Assembly (NCBI GenBank): GCA_914767715.1
Contig: OU612065.1
Location: forward strand, 32,240,001-32,304,000
DNA: 64,000 nucleotides
Direction of reading: 5' to 3'
DNA from: Membranipora membranacea
Taxonomy: Eukaryota; Bryozoa; Gymnolaemata; Cheilostomatida; Membraniporidae
Of the stretch, positions 47,961 through 60,185 are shown piece after piece. Each line of letters starts with the position of its first letter. Within the stretch, counting starts at the first letter, position 1. The notes under the pieces were generated by a model. It searched no databases. It was not told the DNA's origin and saw nothing but the letters and a program-made list of their open reading frames with translations. Position numbers and translations under genes: made by a program.

Positions 47961-48196
47961 CAAATTACTGCGTCACTGGAATTCCTATTTTCTGACCAGA
48001 TTAGCATGCTCCGGTTATCTTCGTTACATCATTGATGGATTACTTCTGCGTCTCTCTGCTCGTTGTGTATGCTTGTGACTACAAAATACCAAGGAGGTTA
48101 CTGGGTGCATTTGTTTCCATATCTATCTGTACTCTCTGACTTCTGCGGCTGGCTGAATATAACTACATATCTCAAGTGCCCATTTTTGGTACTGAC

Positions 48197-48475
48197 AACT
48201 ACAGCAATCTTCAACTTTAAAACTCTCATCTTCAGACTTAATTCTTCAAAACAACTGGACCGTGGTGTTATCTACTCATTTCTACTTAGAATGACCTATG
48301 TGCTTGAGTTTTGGTTTTGTTTTGATAGGCTGATGAGTGTCAGTTTGTTATTGCTTGGAGTTGTCTGTCCAAAACACCTTATCTGAGTGGCTAACTCCAA
48401 ATTGTTGTACTGAATTGAAGTCTAAAATCTTTTATTAAATTTTCATTTGAACTGACTTAATCTTTTCTTCAACTT
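48197..48475. mobile_element. Second copy (fragment) of the 22.6-kb hAT element, inverted
   Basis: From AGCAATCTTCAACTTTAAAA to CTTTTCTTCAAC this matches the inverse of about 22740-22965 with roughly 85% similarity by eye; shared tracts include AATTCTTCAAAACAACTGGA and TGGAGTTGTCTGTCCAAAAC. The missing neighbour of this fragment lies at 44283-44336, so the element was split by about 3.9 kb of inserted DNA. Confidence 0.65.
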
Positions 48476-49479
48476 TCAAACACTCAATCTTCAATCTTCA
48501 GTAAAATACGCGGGGAGCCCCATTCTTACACCTGCACCCTGCTATTTACATTTACATTCCAGTGTTATGTATAATAGGTTAAGCCTTATGATGCCAAGCA
48601 TTTAACACCCTAATAACTACCTGATTCCTCTTAGTTTTGATGTGATGTCGAAGACCAGTTTCTTTGTTTTAAATTGTACAAAGATGATTATCCTAAATAC
48701 ATAGTATAGATAGAGTGTACACACACAGACCAAGACATTTTAAAGCTATTCTCCTAGTTATACTTTAATTATGCATCTGAAGGAAAGTTGCTCGAATATC
48801 ACATTTAAATTACTATCAGGCTGTTGGGTTCCACAGAATTGATACAGTAGGATATAGACTGTTCTTTCCACTCTGTCATTGCTATGGACTGTTTTAAATT
48901 GTGCCAGACTTATCTCCATTGTTTTATCCCACCCTTTATGTGTTCTAGCTGCTGTGCTGTGTGTATTACCGTGATATTAAGAAGGGGGTTTTGTCATTAT
49001 CATTTACGTGAAAAGTCCACTTTTTATAACAGTTGGCTTTTGTCAATTTGTGAAACTTGTTTTTACAATTAATCAAGATGATATTGTATGGGAAACAAGT
49101 TTTTGATTAAAAAATTAAAACTGAATATAGAAAACTTCCAGTTGGTCTGGCAGTTCAATGAACAAATGAGAAGGTCATGAATTGTTATCTCAATACTTTT
49201 TATGGTTAAGCCTGTTTCACGCAGCAGTTTGAAATGTTCCATTCTCTTTCTAGATAGAGCAAAATGAAAGTATGTGAACTAATTTAATGTCTTATGGCCG
49301 ATCAAAATATTTTTATTATCCATTTTGATAGTTTTTAATTATGTCCTTGTATGAAATGGTGTACTTTGTTATATGATATTGTTATATCAGCCTATAAAAA
49401 AAACTCCAATTATAATCTCCATACCCTATGATTTTGCTTTTTTTTTATGTTTTTCTGGTAACAGTATGGGTCTGCATAC

Positions 49480-49620
49480 TGTATACTGAAGTGGCACAGA
49501 AGCAATTACGTTGAATGTCCTTCCTGACACCAATATGATCCAACCGGAATCGTTCACGGGACATCTCGAACAAACGACAAATGCCCTATCGATTGTGTTT
49601 TTTAATGTCACGATCTCAAA
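49480..49620 (-). repeat. SINE-core fragment, left arm
   Basis: On the minus strand it contains TTGGTGTCAGGAAGGACATT and a following tract ending CTTCTGTGCCACTTC. This resembles the core of the SINE at 30400-30565. The open frame 49426-49710 is a by-product of this repeat. Confidence 0.5.
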
Positions 49621-49769
49621 ACTCTGAATCGCATCAGTGTCAAAAGTAACCAATGACAATTCAACGTACCAAAAAGGTGCATTCAAAATATAGTCACTCA
49701 AACAACTCATAATTTGTTTAGTATAAACCGACAGAAATTATATCTTTATCTTGGGAGATAAATGCCAAA

Positions 49770-50490
49770 CTTCAAGTCAAGTCAATATTTTATTTGCAAC
49801 AAAAAATCATTTGAGGTCTTGTACAAGAAACTGTTTTGAAGTTGCAGGCAAAATGGCGATGTGGTGGTAATTAATACATGGTAAATCCTATCCTTGGTGC
49901 TTAAAACCTTAAAGTCCTGAAAAAGAATAAAAACTGTATAGACATTATGAAAATCATTTGCTTGATGTTCCTGTTGTAATAAGATATGCGCTACAGGTCA
50001 TTTGAATTGTAGATTAATGACTTAAAAACTGTTTAACCTGTTCTTCATCTGTGTATGATGTCCTCTCATTATAATCAGGTGTTCAGGTGCTCACAAAATT
50101 GATATATCAATTCATTATTGTTATAGCAGTAGTTCTTACCTGTTTTGTTCAACCGAGTTATCCAAAAATCTTTTTGAATACCTGGTTACCTTTATCAGCA
50201 GTCTTGCCAATTGAAGCAGCGAGGATTAGGATCAGTACAAATACCTTCATTTTGTTGATCTGAAATAGGGAAAATGAAACAATTCAAACTGCTGCCTGAA
50301 AAAGCGTAAAAAAAAGTGTAACTTTGTAATGAGACAATGATTCATGACCGTCCGGGTGGTTTGTAATCACAAAACTCAAGTTGCTTCAAATGACAACTTC
50401 CAGACATGAGATATGCAGGTTCACGGTTTAAAATTCTACTTACAGCTAGCTCGGCTTCTGTGTATTGATATTATTGTGGAAAACTGAGTG
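49770..50490 (-). CDS. Putative 30-residue secreted peptide gene, left-arm copy
   Basis: Minus strand: TATA box at 50512-50519; non-coding exon 1 about 50444-50490 (donor GTAAGT); exon 2 50140-50259 with ATG at 50248-50250 and TAA at 50158-50160; exon 3 about 49770-49916 with poly(A) signal AATAAA at 49789-49794. The peptide starts MKVFVLILILAASIG (signal peptide) and ends GNQVFKKIFG, a lysine-rich, partly amphipathic tail with a C-terminal glycine that could serve as an amidation donor. The strong donor CAG|GTAAGA ends exon 2 after the stop. An alternative weaker donor inside the ORF (CCAG|GTATTC) would join in frame to an open exon 3 and give about 68 residues. I recognise no known family. 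Function is unknown; an antimicrobial or signalling peptide is speculation. Confidence 0.5.
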
Positions 50491-50504
50491 ATTGCTGTAA
50501 GTTG

Positions 50505-50525
50505 AAGCTTCTTTATATATGGAAT
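50505..50525 (-). promoter_or_regulatory. TATA box of left-arm peptide gene
   Basis: TATATAAA on the minus strand lies about 30 bp upstream of the proposed start of exon 1. The flank CCATATATAAAGAAGCTTCA is the same in the right-arm copy. Confidence 0.5.
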
Positions 50526-51354
50526 ATTTTCCTTAGAACTGCCAAACCAACTGGAAGTATTCTATATTCGGAAATATGTGATCAAATGTTCCCAATCATA
50601 TCATAGTTTATTCTTAATTCTTAATGGTTCAGGTTTCCTCATAGCAATGACCGAGCTCAATTTCAAACAATATCCTCAAAGTTATTTTTGAATCAAATTA
50701 TTATATATCATGACAAGTTGGAATGCATATAAATCATCATAAGGCTACCGGTTTTTTCTAAATATTTTTGACATTTTCATATTTTTTACTATTTGGCCTG
50801 TGTTCCAGTCGCCCTAAAATAGGCTCTATAACCACTCATGCTCCTTAACAGAAAACATTGTGATATTCCTTTAGTTGACGCCTACATAAAATAACTTATT
50901 CACTAAAATTAGATAACATTAACATCTCAGTAATCATCATTTAGAAAACCAAGCTATAAAAAGGACGAAAAAAGAGATTGTTTTTGTTACGATGATGATG
51001 AATTTTATATCCTTATAGCTATTTTTAAAAGTGATTTTTATAGTTGATGTCAAGAGTATGTGCCAATTCTTGACTGGCATATTGAATTGAATTTGTTTAT
51101 GTTTAACCACATAACTTCAGTTTAGTGTTAGTGATAAACAAGTGTATAACGAAACCCATATCTAGTTCCTCATAAAAACATTTACAACATTTTGTCTTTC
51201 AAAAATAGAAGAAATCACTAAATACCACCCCTTTTAAAAATGAGATTGCATAGGAAACCAGTTGATGGTGTAATAGTGGCCCTAGTTACACTTTGTTTAC
51301 CTGATATTTACCAGAAAAGCTTTAATACAAACTGAATTCACACCCTGCTCATTA

Positions 51355-51900
51355 ATTAGAACATGGCCTGTGACAATATGGACCATGCCACCCTGAACAT
51401 GGGAAGCTCTTGGAGTAATAGAAGACACTACCAATGACAACTTTCTCTCAGACATTGTAGCTTCAGTTTTGCTTCACAAAACCATCACTAGATCAACATC
51501 TTAAGCTGTAGATGTAGGGGTTCCTCAAGGAAGTATGTCACAGCGTACAACGATCTAGCTGAAACTAACTCAAATCTGCAAAAGGCACAACTAGCTGGAG
51601 GACCAAAAACCATCTTTCCCATCTTGTCACCACATTCAAGCTACTTGGAGTAAATGTAGAATGTAAAGCCTTCCTAATGCCTACAGATCAACCACTCTCC
51701 CAGCAGTACAATATGCAGCACTAGCCTGGTTCAACTTCACATCAAACAATTGAAGGAAATAACCTACAGTGTTTTGCGCTAAAAATAATCTACTCTGAGA
51801 TTGATAGCTACAAAAAACGCCTGCAACAGCTTCAATCTAAACCTATGTAGATGATCTTGTGATTAAGTGTGCAGTGTATTGCCATAGAAAGAAACATCCC
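51355..51900 (+). pseudogene. Decayed non-LTR RT fragment, left arm
   Basis: Broken plus-strand frames show RT-like pieces: DVGVPQGSMS (the G-V-P-Q-G-S box), VTTFKLLGVNVE (the F-K-L-L-G-V box) and ALKIIYSEIDSYKKRLQQLQ (C-terminal region). Stops and shifts separate them. The same remnant occurs inverted in the right arm at 58025-58575. Confidence 0.55.
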
Positions 51901-54290
51901 CATTAACTAACTGTACCTGCACCAGTGGGTGACACATGTAAAAATAACTGCGTAAGCTGGGAACAGCCTCTCCATTAACTTATGGTCAGTGTTTGTAAAA
52001 TGATGAGTTATCCTCTCATGCACTGATAGAGGGTAACTCCCAAATTAAATCTCACAGCTCTCTTATGTGAGGAGGTTGGATTAGTGGGTTTTCTTTTCTA
52101 TTCTGATAGTTCTGAGGAGAGACATGTTTTGTGCACAGAAATTTTGCTAAGCTATGCCCTGATACATCACCATATGTAAGTGTTTCTATAGTGTTGTTTT
52201 CTGCATTATGTGTAGTAATGTTATGTGTGTTTTGCTTATCTGAAGAGCTGTTTCTATGAGCAAAGATGAGATTAATATTCAGTTTTGTGTGGCCTAAAGC
52301 ATATGGTAAATTTCACCAATATTAATTTTAGGTACAACCTCTGTGGCAATAAACTAAAGATAAGATAAATACAGTAAATCTACATAGATCCCAATACACC
52401 CATCTTGTCACCACAATCAAGCTAATTGGAGTAAATGTAGAATTGAAAGGAATGGCTCGACTAGTAATCATTGATTACGTCTTTGGTAAAAACTTGGACC
52501 GATTTCAGCAAAAAGACCAAAAAAGAACACGACCTCTACAGGATATCGTCATTGTGCAGCTATTCTAGTGCCCATAGTCACACATTGGAGCCCTTACATC
52601 CCCAACCACTCCTTTAAAGAACAACTGAGATCTAATGATGAATTTCAAGTGGTTGACCTTGGCAAAAATAGTGCAGTGTCATCTAACATAGATATTTGAA
52701 GCTCAAATGGCGTAGATCATTGTATCCTGACGTTGATAAAAGTCACAATAATAGATATTTTTATGTAATCATTTTCAATTGGTTTGACTAGCCCTTGAAT
52801 TTTAATTTGATTAAATAGAATATATTAAAAAATGACTGCTTTTTCCATGACACTTCGTCCCTGACACCAAATTTCATTGCATTTGATAGAGTTCACATAT
52901 ATTTTGACACAATTTCATTTTAATTTATTTTGTTTTTAATAGGAATTACTATTTTTGGATTCAATTTTCTTACGAAATATGAGGCAAGATTTTGGTTAAC
53001 CAAATAAGGTTAGCAAATGCAGTTTTACAACGGTGATCAAGGGAAGTCACTCTGAAAAATATAACATAACATACATATACATACTAAATAATCATTCATA
53101 GTCATAAAGAATATTCTCATGAAATATACCAATGACTATATTGTATTATTTTTTGTTTACATAACAGTTTTGACACATATAAAGCATTCAACGATGTACT
53201 TTATGCACACAAATCAACACCAGACAAGTTTTACATCCTCTGTCGTGTGATTTTTCCTGATAGCGAGTTGGAGTTGAACATAAGGATTTTGTCAGCTTAT
53301 CATAGCAAAACTGGTAGTGTTCTGTGCTTTGAAAAATTGTGAGTGGAAAACTTTTTACACATAAACACTCTTTAACAATATTCCTGATTCTCAAGACTAG
53401 CCTACTTATATAATGTTGGTAGCAAGTTGATTATCGATAGCCATGTTCTTGCTTTTGACGATTATTCTCTACATTTCACAGCCTGCATTTTCAAAAAAAT
53501 TGGGCAGATACCATAATGATTGGAAGTGGACCAAATTAGTGTTTGAAATGGGAGGGCCTGGCTTTCCTCGTTGATCAAGCAGCACCCAAGCAAGCGAGCG
53601 GTCACATTAAGGTAATTTTGAAACAGCAGTCTTCAACCTGATGAAGGCTGTTAAGGTAATGTCAAAGACCGATTCGAATATCAACATATCATATACCGTT
53701 GGAAAGCTGCCGAGCTACTGAAAATGAATACCTGAACAAAAACTTGATTTGATGACGTTGTGTCATTAAAGGGAGGAAATGAGGCAGAAAACGCTGTTTT
53801 TGTCAAAGCAGATGGAGGAGTCAAATTAATTGCAAGAAATTTCAAAACAGGTGGAATGTATACTTAGAGATTGAGTTCATAGTAAAATTTGATTTTCTTT
53901 GATATCTGACTAGTCTAAACTGACATTTTACGTCACGCCATACAACGCATTTTTCTTTGTGAAGCTGTGAAAATATGTGAAATTTCAATCATTAATTCAG
54001 AACAGATCATAGGCTCGAAACAAAATTAATTATGATTTTCCCTTAGAGTACACTTCAAATGTCATACATATTGACTTTCAACAAATTAGCTTGCTTTTTG
54101 CGAAAACAGTGGACTCTCGAATACACTGATATTTTTCGCAACTTTTGCATAACGTCAAATGTGCTGTCCAAATGACCATTATTGTGGCCAAACAAAGTTT
54201 TTTTGAAAGTTCTCACACACGAAGCCGCTTTTATTACCCATGGTGCACACAGGAAATGCCAACAGATTTTTTCACTGCATCTTTTTTTTT

Positions 54291-54378
54291 CTTGAATTTA
54301 ACGCAAAAGAATGGCCAAAACACCTTAAAAGTCCCAAAAAATAGCTGTTTTTTGGCATTCTTTTGCGTTAAATTCAAG
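54291..54378. repeat. Hairpin-forming inverted repeat
   Basis: CTTGAATTTAACGCAAAAGA and TCTTTTGCGTTAAATTCAAG are perfect inverse arms, extended outward by T- and A-rich bases, with a loop of about 45 bp. Confidence 0.75.
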
Positions 54379-54511
54379 AAAAACGAAGATGTAAAGGGAA
54401 CAGGTTTTTGGTATCATTCTAGAGCTCTCAGTCTAGTTTAGAACATTATGCTATGTCCAAAATCAGCCTGTGGCCCAGTTAAGAATTATTTTCACTCTCA
54501 GTTGGGATGAG

Positions 54512-54587
54512 AAGGTACTAAAAAGGTACTATTTTTCTCCTTTGGAGTTGTGATCACTTGTAGAAAATAGTACCTTTTTAGTACCTT
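54512..54587. repeat. Hairpin-forming inverted repeat with GGTACT motif
   Basis: AAGGTACTAAAAAGGTACTA at the left is inverted as TAGTACCTTTTTAGTACCTT at the right, with a loop of about 30 bp. It lies 135 bp from the previous hairpin. Both may belong to one MITE whose ends I could not fix. Confidence 0.75.
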
Positions 54588-55475
54588 AGATTATAATGGG
54601 AATATACAGTATCTCGTAAATAAGACTTTTTGTTATGACACAGTGGTTTTGATATTCCCTGCATACAATATTAAACCACACAGAATTTATCTATTGAATG
54701 AATGAGTGAATACAATGCAAAGTTAATCTGTCCAATGTTATGTGGCTTAGCTGGTAAAATGAGATATTGTATAAAATTTCATAATTGAATGACAAAGCAA
54801 ACGATCGATCGAAATCAAGCACGGCAAATATTACAACTCTAGCTCATCTGACAGCAAGAGTGAAAATTATAGGGAGATTAACAGATCAAGTGAGAGCGAG
54901 ATTGAATATCATTCAGGAGGCAATTGTAGCAAATCGACGTCGAGTCCATGTGATTATCATAGGGAAAATGTCCCTGAGGTAGTCACACCAATGAACTTAG
55001 TTCATTGGTCACACCACTAAGTTTAAATCTGTATGATTTCGGCCACTTGAAATAACCCACAGTGCTTTGACAGATACAACATTTTCTGTTAACCATGGTT
55101 ACTGCTGGAGATAGAAATTGGCAATATAAAGGCAGATCAATACATGGCTAAAGTATTTCAAGGTTTTGTTTATATTTATTTGATGAATAAATGAGATTGT
55201 GGCTACATGGATTGTATTGAAGATTATAAATACTAAGATATGACATTCCAATCAAACTCTGTCTTCAGCTATTATGCTTTATGATTAGTGGCTTTCAATA
55301 GAATTTCAATGGAAGATACAAAATTTACACATTGTGATCAGTTACCGTTTTAAAACAAGAAATCCTGTTCTCCGGCGAAAACGGGATTCCGTATTCCCGA
55401 AACTGAAGTTTTCGTATATCAAGGGTTCCGCTTTCCGCAGGATCCGTTTCGGTATTCCGTTATACGGAAATTCTT

Positions 55476-55690
55476 ATTCCTTATTCCTGATTCCTTGATC
55501 CTGATTCCTTATACCTTATTGTTTCTTACAATACATTTATTATCAGTTATTCCTTATTCCTGATTCCTTGATCCTGATTCCTTATACCTTATTGTTTCTT
55601 ACAATACATTTATTATCAGTTATTCCTTATTCCTGGATCCTGATTCCTTATACTTTATTGTTTCTTACAATACATTTATTATCAGTGCCC
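55476..55690. repeat. Tandem repeat, three units of about 70 bp (TTCCTTATTCCTGATT...)
   Basis: Each unit holds TATTCCTTATTCCTG, a CTTATACCTTATTGTTTC tract and ends ACATTTATTATCAGT. The third unit is slightly shorter. A degenerate ATTCCG-rich lead-in starts at about 55370. Confidence 0.85.
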
Positions 55691-57214
55691 TTTTGTTTTG
55701 ATGGATCATTTCTTTTATTGCTTGCATACGGTGATACACTTCTAATCACTAGCTGACAATAATAATAACTGCTCACTAAGAGCGCACATCAAGTGGGCGT
55801 GACTAAATAATATGCACGTGACTAACATTCACACTAAGTTATGACGTAGTGCATAGATACAAACTATACAGTGAAGCTTATTTTGGCTTATCCAAGGCAT
55901 ACTATGATTAATACTGAGTGATTTGAAGTTTTGAGAATCTTTACAACAATTTTTGCAAATATTCTGATGTTTGGACTCCCAAGATATTCTCGGGTAAACT
56001 TTGTTGTTTACATCAAAAACTGGAATTTACAAGCCACAAAGTAAATTGAAGTATATAAAATTGTCATCTAGTTATTTCGGACTTCAGGGTGATGAAAAAT
56101 GTAAACGAATTTGACTGCCTCCTAAAGAGAGGAGTTTTGATAATCGTGTAAGCAGTGGAATACCTTGAGAAACTTTCTATATTATTTTACATCAGATCTT
56201 GTCCATCTGTGCATCAAAGATACTCAGCACATCTAAACATGGACTATCAATATTACTGACTGAGTGCAGCATGCCATATGAGAACCTATGTAAAAGCACA
56301 CATCAGTCACATAGGAAATTAATTTGTCGAGTTTTTGAGTTATTTCATCAGTATGGATCTTATTTGGGGGGCTAGTGTTGGATATTATCGCAAGATTTGG
56401 TACTAACCATAAAGCATTGTATGGACTATTTTTAGGTAAATCTGAAATAAGCAAGGCTTTGTCAGCAGGAAGAATCCATTGCTCCAGTGTAATCTTATTT
56501 AAACAGAGCAAACAAGCGCAGCGGTATGAAATGAAAATCACTCGCTTGAAAAGCTGTGGACAGGGAATGGGTCATAGTCATTGATTGTAATGTACAGTCA
56601 GTATTTATAATCTTTGGTACAGTGGTTATTCTAATCTCTTCTTCAACATGGGCTCATAACAGAAATGAAGGTTGTTTTGATGAGCGGTCTCAACTCGTTA
56701 AATTTGAACTTTTATGTTATCGACAGAGTTGTGAGTGACTTTGTCATGTATTTGCAAAAGTTGTTATCTAACCACTATAGTCACTAATATTACTGTATTT
56801 CCCCTATAATAGGCTCATTACAAATCGCCTGGACAAGTTGGGCTGTGCATGAGTAGGCAACTCAATAGTGTTAACTTATAACCCCCAAACCTACCAGACC
56901 ATGTAACCCTGAAGACTTATTTTTCATGCAAATGCATGTGTGATAGCTGTCTTAATCTCAATTCAAGCTCAAAAATGATACCAAGAACCCTGTTCCTTTA
57001 CAAACACTTTAAACGAAATACTTTTTTAGACAGAGATTTGATTTTTTATTCCAAGTGTCTTCGCTTTTTTCTTGCTGATTCAAAGTGCCAGCAATTACAC
57101 TGTATTTCGCGACTCATTTTTTCTTTTAATAATGCTGTCAGTGATAGTAATAAAATCCATCCATCCACAAAAGAAGTTTTCTCTTTACAATCTTTATGAT
57201 TCATAGCCATATTG

Positions 57215-57297
57215 AGAGAAAAAGAGTTGACCTGTCAAGGATTGAACCCAGAATTCCATAAACTGAGGGCAGAAATTTAACTATTGAGCTACTCAGA
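57215..57297 (-). repeat. Degenerate tRNA-like SINE head
   Basis: On the minus strand GAGTAGCTCAATAGTTAAAT resembles a tRNA D-arm/A-box region and GGGTTCAATCC a B box, with a matching spacing of about 40 bp. The acceptor stem is missing and mismatches abound, so it is not a functional tRNA gene. Confidence 0.45.
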
Positions 57298-58024
57298 TTT
57301 TTTAGTTTAAAATAGAAAAGTGTTCGAGTAATTTTTAGTGGTGCATGAATTGTGCATTATCATAAATACTTTACATTCCTGTTGATGATAATACACACTT
57401 TCAGCATATATGTGCAGGGCCAAAGCATTGCAAAACATTAAAATAATGTATAAGCACATTTTCTTTTGAGCAGCAGCATGGCTTCAAATAGTCTGACAGC
57501 ACCAATTTTTATACCATCGGATTGCTTATCTCCTGAGGAACACAGTGGTTATTTTTTTTAGTAAACAAGGAAAATATCTGCCAACATAGCGAAGGCTTTA
57601 CTGAAAACAGTTAAAAAATGATATAAATTGCTGCCCTGCTGCCAGCCTATGTATGCAATTAATCCACTTTCATGGGGGGGGGCAAAGAAATACACATTTA
57701 ATGAGTGTGTCCTGAAAATTTGAGGTATGTAGCTTGATAACTTCTGATGTCAGTCACAAAAAAATTTTTTGCTTTATAATTTAAATGATTTTTGGCCTTT
57801 TCAAGATGTGGGGATAACTCAGGTTCATCAAATTACCTTATATGCCCTGAGAATTGTATAGCATCATCATTGCAAATCACCAAATATCCATTAAAATCAT
57901 TATAAAACCTAGATATCCGACAGCATCATTTTACAAACACTGACCATAAGTTAATGGAGAGGCTGTTCCCAGCTTACGCAGTTATTTTTGCATGTGTCAC
58001 CCACTGGTGCAGGTACAGTTAGTT

Positions 58025-58575
58025 AATGGGGATGTTTCTTTCTATGGCAATACACTGCACACTTAATCACAAGATCATCTACATAGGTTTAGATTGAAGC
58101 TGTTGCAGGCGTTTTTTGTAGCTATCAATCTCAGAGTAGATTATTTTTAGCGCAAAACACTGTAGGTTATTTCCTTCAATTATTTGATGTGAAGTTAAAC
58201 CAGGCTGGTGCTGCATATTGTACTGCTGGGAGAGTGGTTGATCTGTAGGCATTAGGAAGGCTTTACATTCTACATTTACTCCAAGTAGCTTGAATGTGGT
58301 GACAAGATGGGAAAGATGGTTTTTGGTCCTCCAGCTAGTTGTGCCCTTTGCAGATTTGAGTTAGTTTCAGCTAGATCGTTGTACGCTGTGACATACTTCC
58401 TTGAGGAACCCCTACATCTACAGCTTAAGATGTTGATCTAGTGATGGTTTTGAGAAGCACAACTGAAGCTACAATGTCTGAGAGAAAGTTGTCATTGGTA
58501 GTGTCTTCTATTACTCCAAGAGCTTCCCATGTTCAGGGTGGCATGGTCCATATTGTCACAGGCCATGTTCTAATT
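58025..58575 (-). pseudogene. Decayed non-LTR RT fragment, right arm
   Basis: Mirror copy of 51355-51900, with the same broken RT pieces on the minus strand. It was already decayed before the inverted duplication, because the lesions are shared. Confidence 0.5.
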
Positions 58576-59433
58576 AATGAGCAGGGTGTGAATTCAGTTT
58601 GTATTAAAGCTTTTCTGGTAAATATCAGGTAAACAAAGTGTAACTAGGGCCACTATTACACCATCACCTGGTTTCCTATGCAATCTCATTTTTAAAAGGG
58701 GTGGTATTTAGTGATTTCTTCTATTTTTGAAAGACAAAATGTTGTAAATGTTTTTATGAGGAACTAGATATGGGTTTCGTTATACACTTGTTTATCACTA
58801 ACACTAAACTGAATTTATGTGGTTAAACACAAACAAATTCAATACAATATGCCAGTCGAGAATTGGCACATACTCTTGACATCAACTATAAAAATCACTT
58901 TTAAAAATAGCTATAAGGATATAAAATTCATCATCATCGTAACAAAAACAATCTCTTTTTTCGTCCTTTTTATAGCTTGGTTTTCTAAATGATGATTACT
59001 GAGATGTTAATGTTATCTAATTTTAGTGAATAAGTTATTTTATGTAGGCGTCAACTAAAGGAATATCACAATGTTTTCTGTTAAGGAGCATGAGTGGTTA
59101 TAGAGCCTATTTTAGGGCGGCTGGAACACAGGCCAAATAGTAAAAAATATGAAAATGTCAAAAATATTCAGAAAAAACTGGAAGCCTTATGATGATTTAT
59201 ATGCATGCCAACTTGTCATGATATATAATAATTTGATTCAAATTAACTTTGAGGATATTGTTTGAAATTGAGCTTTGTCATTGCTATAGAGGAAACCTGA
59301 ACCATTAAGAATTAAGAATAAACTTTGTATGTACTATAAACTTAATGTGTTTTATGCATATGATTGGGAACATTTGATCACATATTTCCGAATATAGAAT
59401 ACTTCCAGTTGGTTTGGCAGTTCTAAGGAAAAT

Positions 59434-59454
59434 ATTCCATATATAAAGAAGCTT
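59434..59454 (+). promoter_or_regulatory. TATA box of right-arm peptide gene
   Basis: TATATAAA at 59440-59447 lies about 30 bp before the proposed transcription start. It matches the left-arm box. Confidence 0.5.
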
Positions 59455-59469
59455 CAACTAACAGCAATC

Positions 59470-60185
59470 ACTCAGTTTTCCACACTAATATCAATACACA
59501 GAAGCCGAGCTAGCTGTAAGTAGAATTTTAAAGCGTGAACCTGCATATCTCATGTCTGGAAGTTGTCATTTGAAGCAACTTGAGTTTTGTGATTACAAAC
59601 CACCCGGACGATCATGAATCATTGTCTCATTACAAAATTACACTTTTTTTTACGCTTTTTCAGGCAGCAGTTTGAATTGTTTCATTTTCCCTATTTCAGA
59701 TCAACAAAATGAAGGTATTTGTACTGATCTTATTCCTCGCTGCTTCAATTGGCAAGACTGCTGATAAAGGTAGCCAGGTATTCGAAAAGATTTTTGGATA
59801 ACTCGGTTGAACAAAACAGGTAAGAACTACTGCTATAACAAAAATGAATTGATATATCAATTTTGTGAGCACCTGAACACCTGATTATATTGAGAGGACA
59901 TCATACACAGATGAAGAACAGGTTAAACAGTTTTTAAGTCATTAATCTACAATTCAAATGACCTGTAGCGCATATCTTATTACAGCAGGAACATCAAGCA
60001 AATGATTTGCATAATGTCTATACAGTTTTTATTCTTTTTCAGGACTTTAAGGATTTAAGCACCAAGGATAGGATTTACCATGTATTAATTACCACCACAT
60101 CGCCATTTTGTCTGCAACTTCAAAACATTTTCTTGTACAAGACCTCAAATGATTTTTTGTTGCAAATAAAATATTGACTTGACTT
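59470..60185 (+). CDS. Putative 30-residue secreted peptide gene, right-arm copy
   Basis: This is the mirror copy of 49770-50490. TATA box TATATAAA at 59440-59447; exon 1 about 59470-59515; exon 2 59700-59819 with ATG at 59709-59711 and TAA at 59799-59801; exon 3 60043 to about 60185 with AATAAA at 60165-60170. The peptide starts MKVFVLILFLAASIG and ends GSQVFEKIFG. Start, stop, frame, both donors, both acceptors, TATA box and poly(A) signal are all kept in both copies. The two ORFs differ at a few codons, including Phe/Ile in the signal peptide, Ser/Asn and Glu/Lys. The paired OATP copies in the same arms are broken, so this conservation is notable, although the sequence alone does not prove expression. 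Confidence 0.5.

Larger units (their letters stand above)
33930..52010. repeat. Left arm of a giant decayed inverted duplication
   Basis: Blocks that reappear inverted in the right arm are 33930-34060, 37080-38690, 40740-41047 and 41594-41620, 42331-42682, 42930-43065 and 48430-52010. Between the blocks the left arm carries extra DNA, either inserted here or deleted on the right. Identity by eye is about 90% in shared blocks, with many small indels. The arms hold the two OATP copies and the two micro-peptide genes. Confidence 0.85.
52011..57919. other. Central spacer of the inverted duplication; no confident gene
   Basis: This 5.9 kb is not mirrored in either arm. It holds a piece similar to the RT remnant (about 52397-52450, CATCTTGTCACCACAATCAA), two hairpins (54.3 and 54.5 kb), a TTCC-rich tandem array (55.48-55.69 kb) and a tRNA-like remnant (57.2 kb). 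Open frames at 54785-54982, 56233-56541 and 56375-56584 have no recognisable domain, signal peptide or splice support. Confidence 0.5.

Noticed and set aside
54785-54982. A small basic protein of 65 residues
   Set aside because: There is no signal peptide, no domain, no splice sites and no second copy. It is compatible with chance in this spacer.
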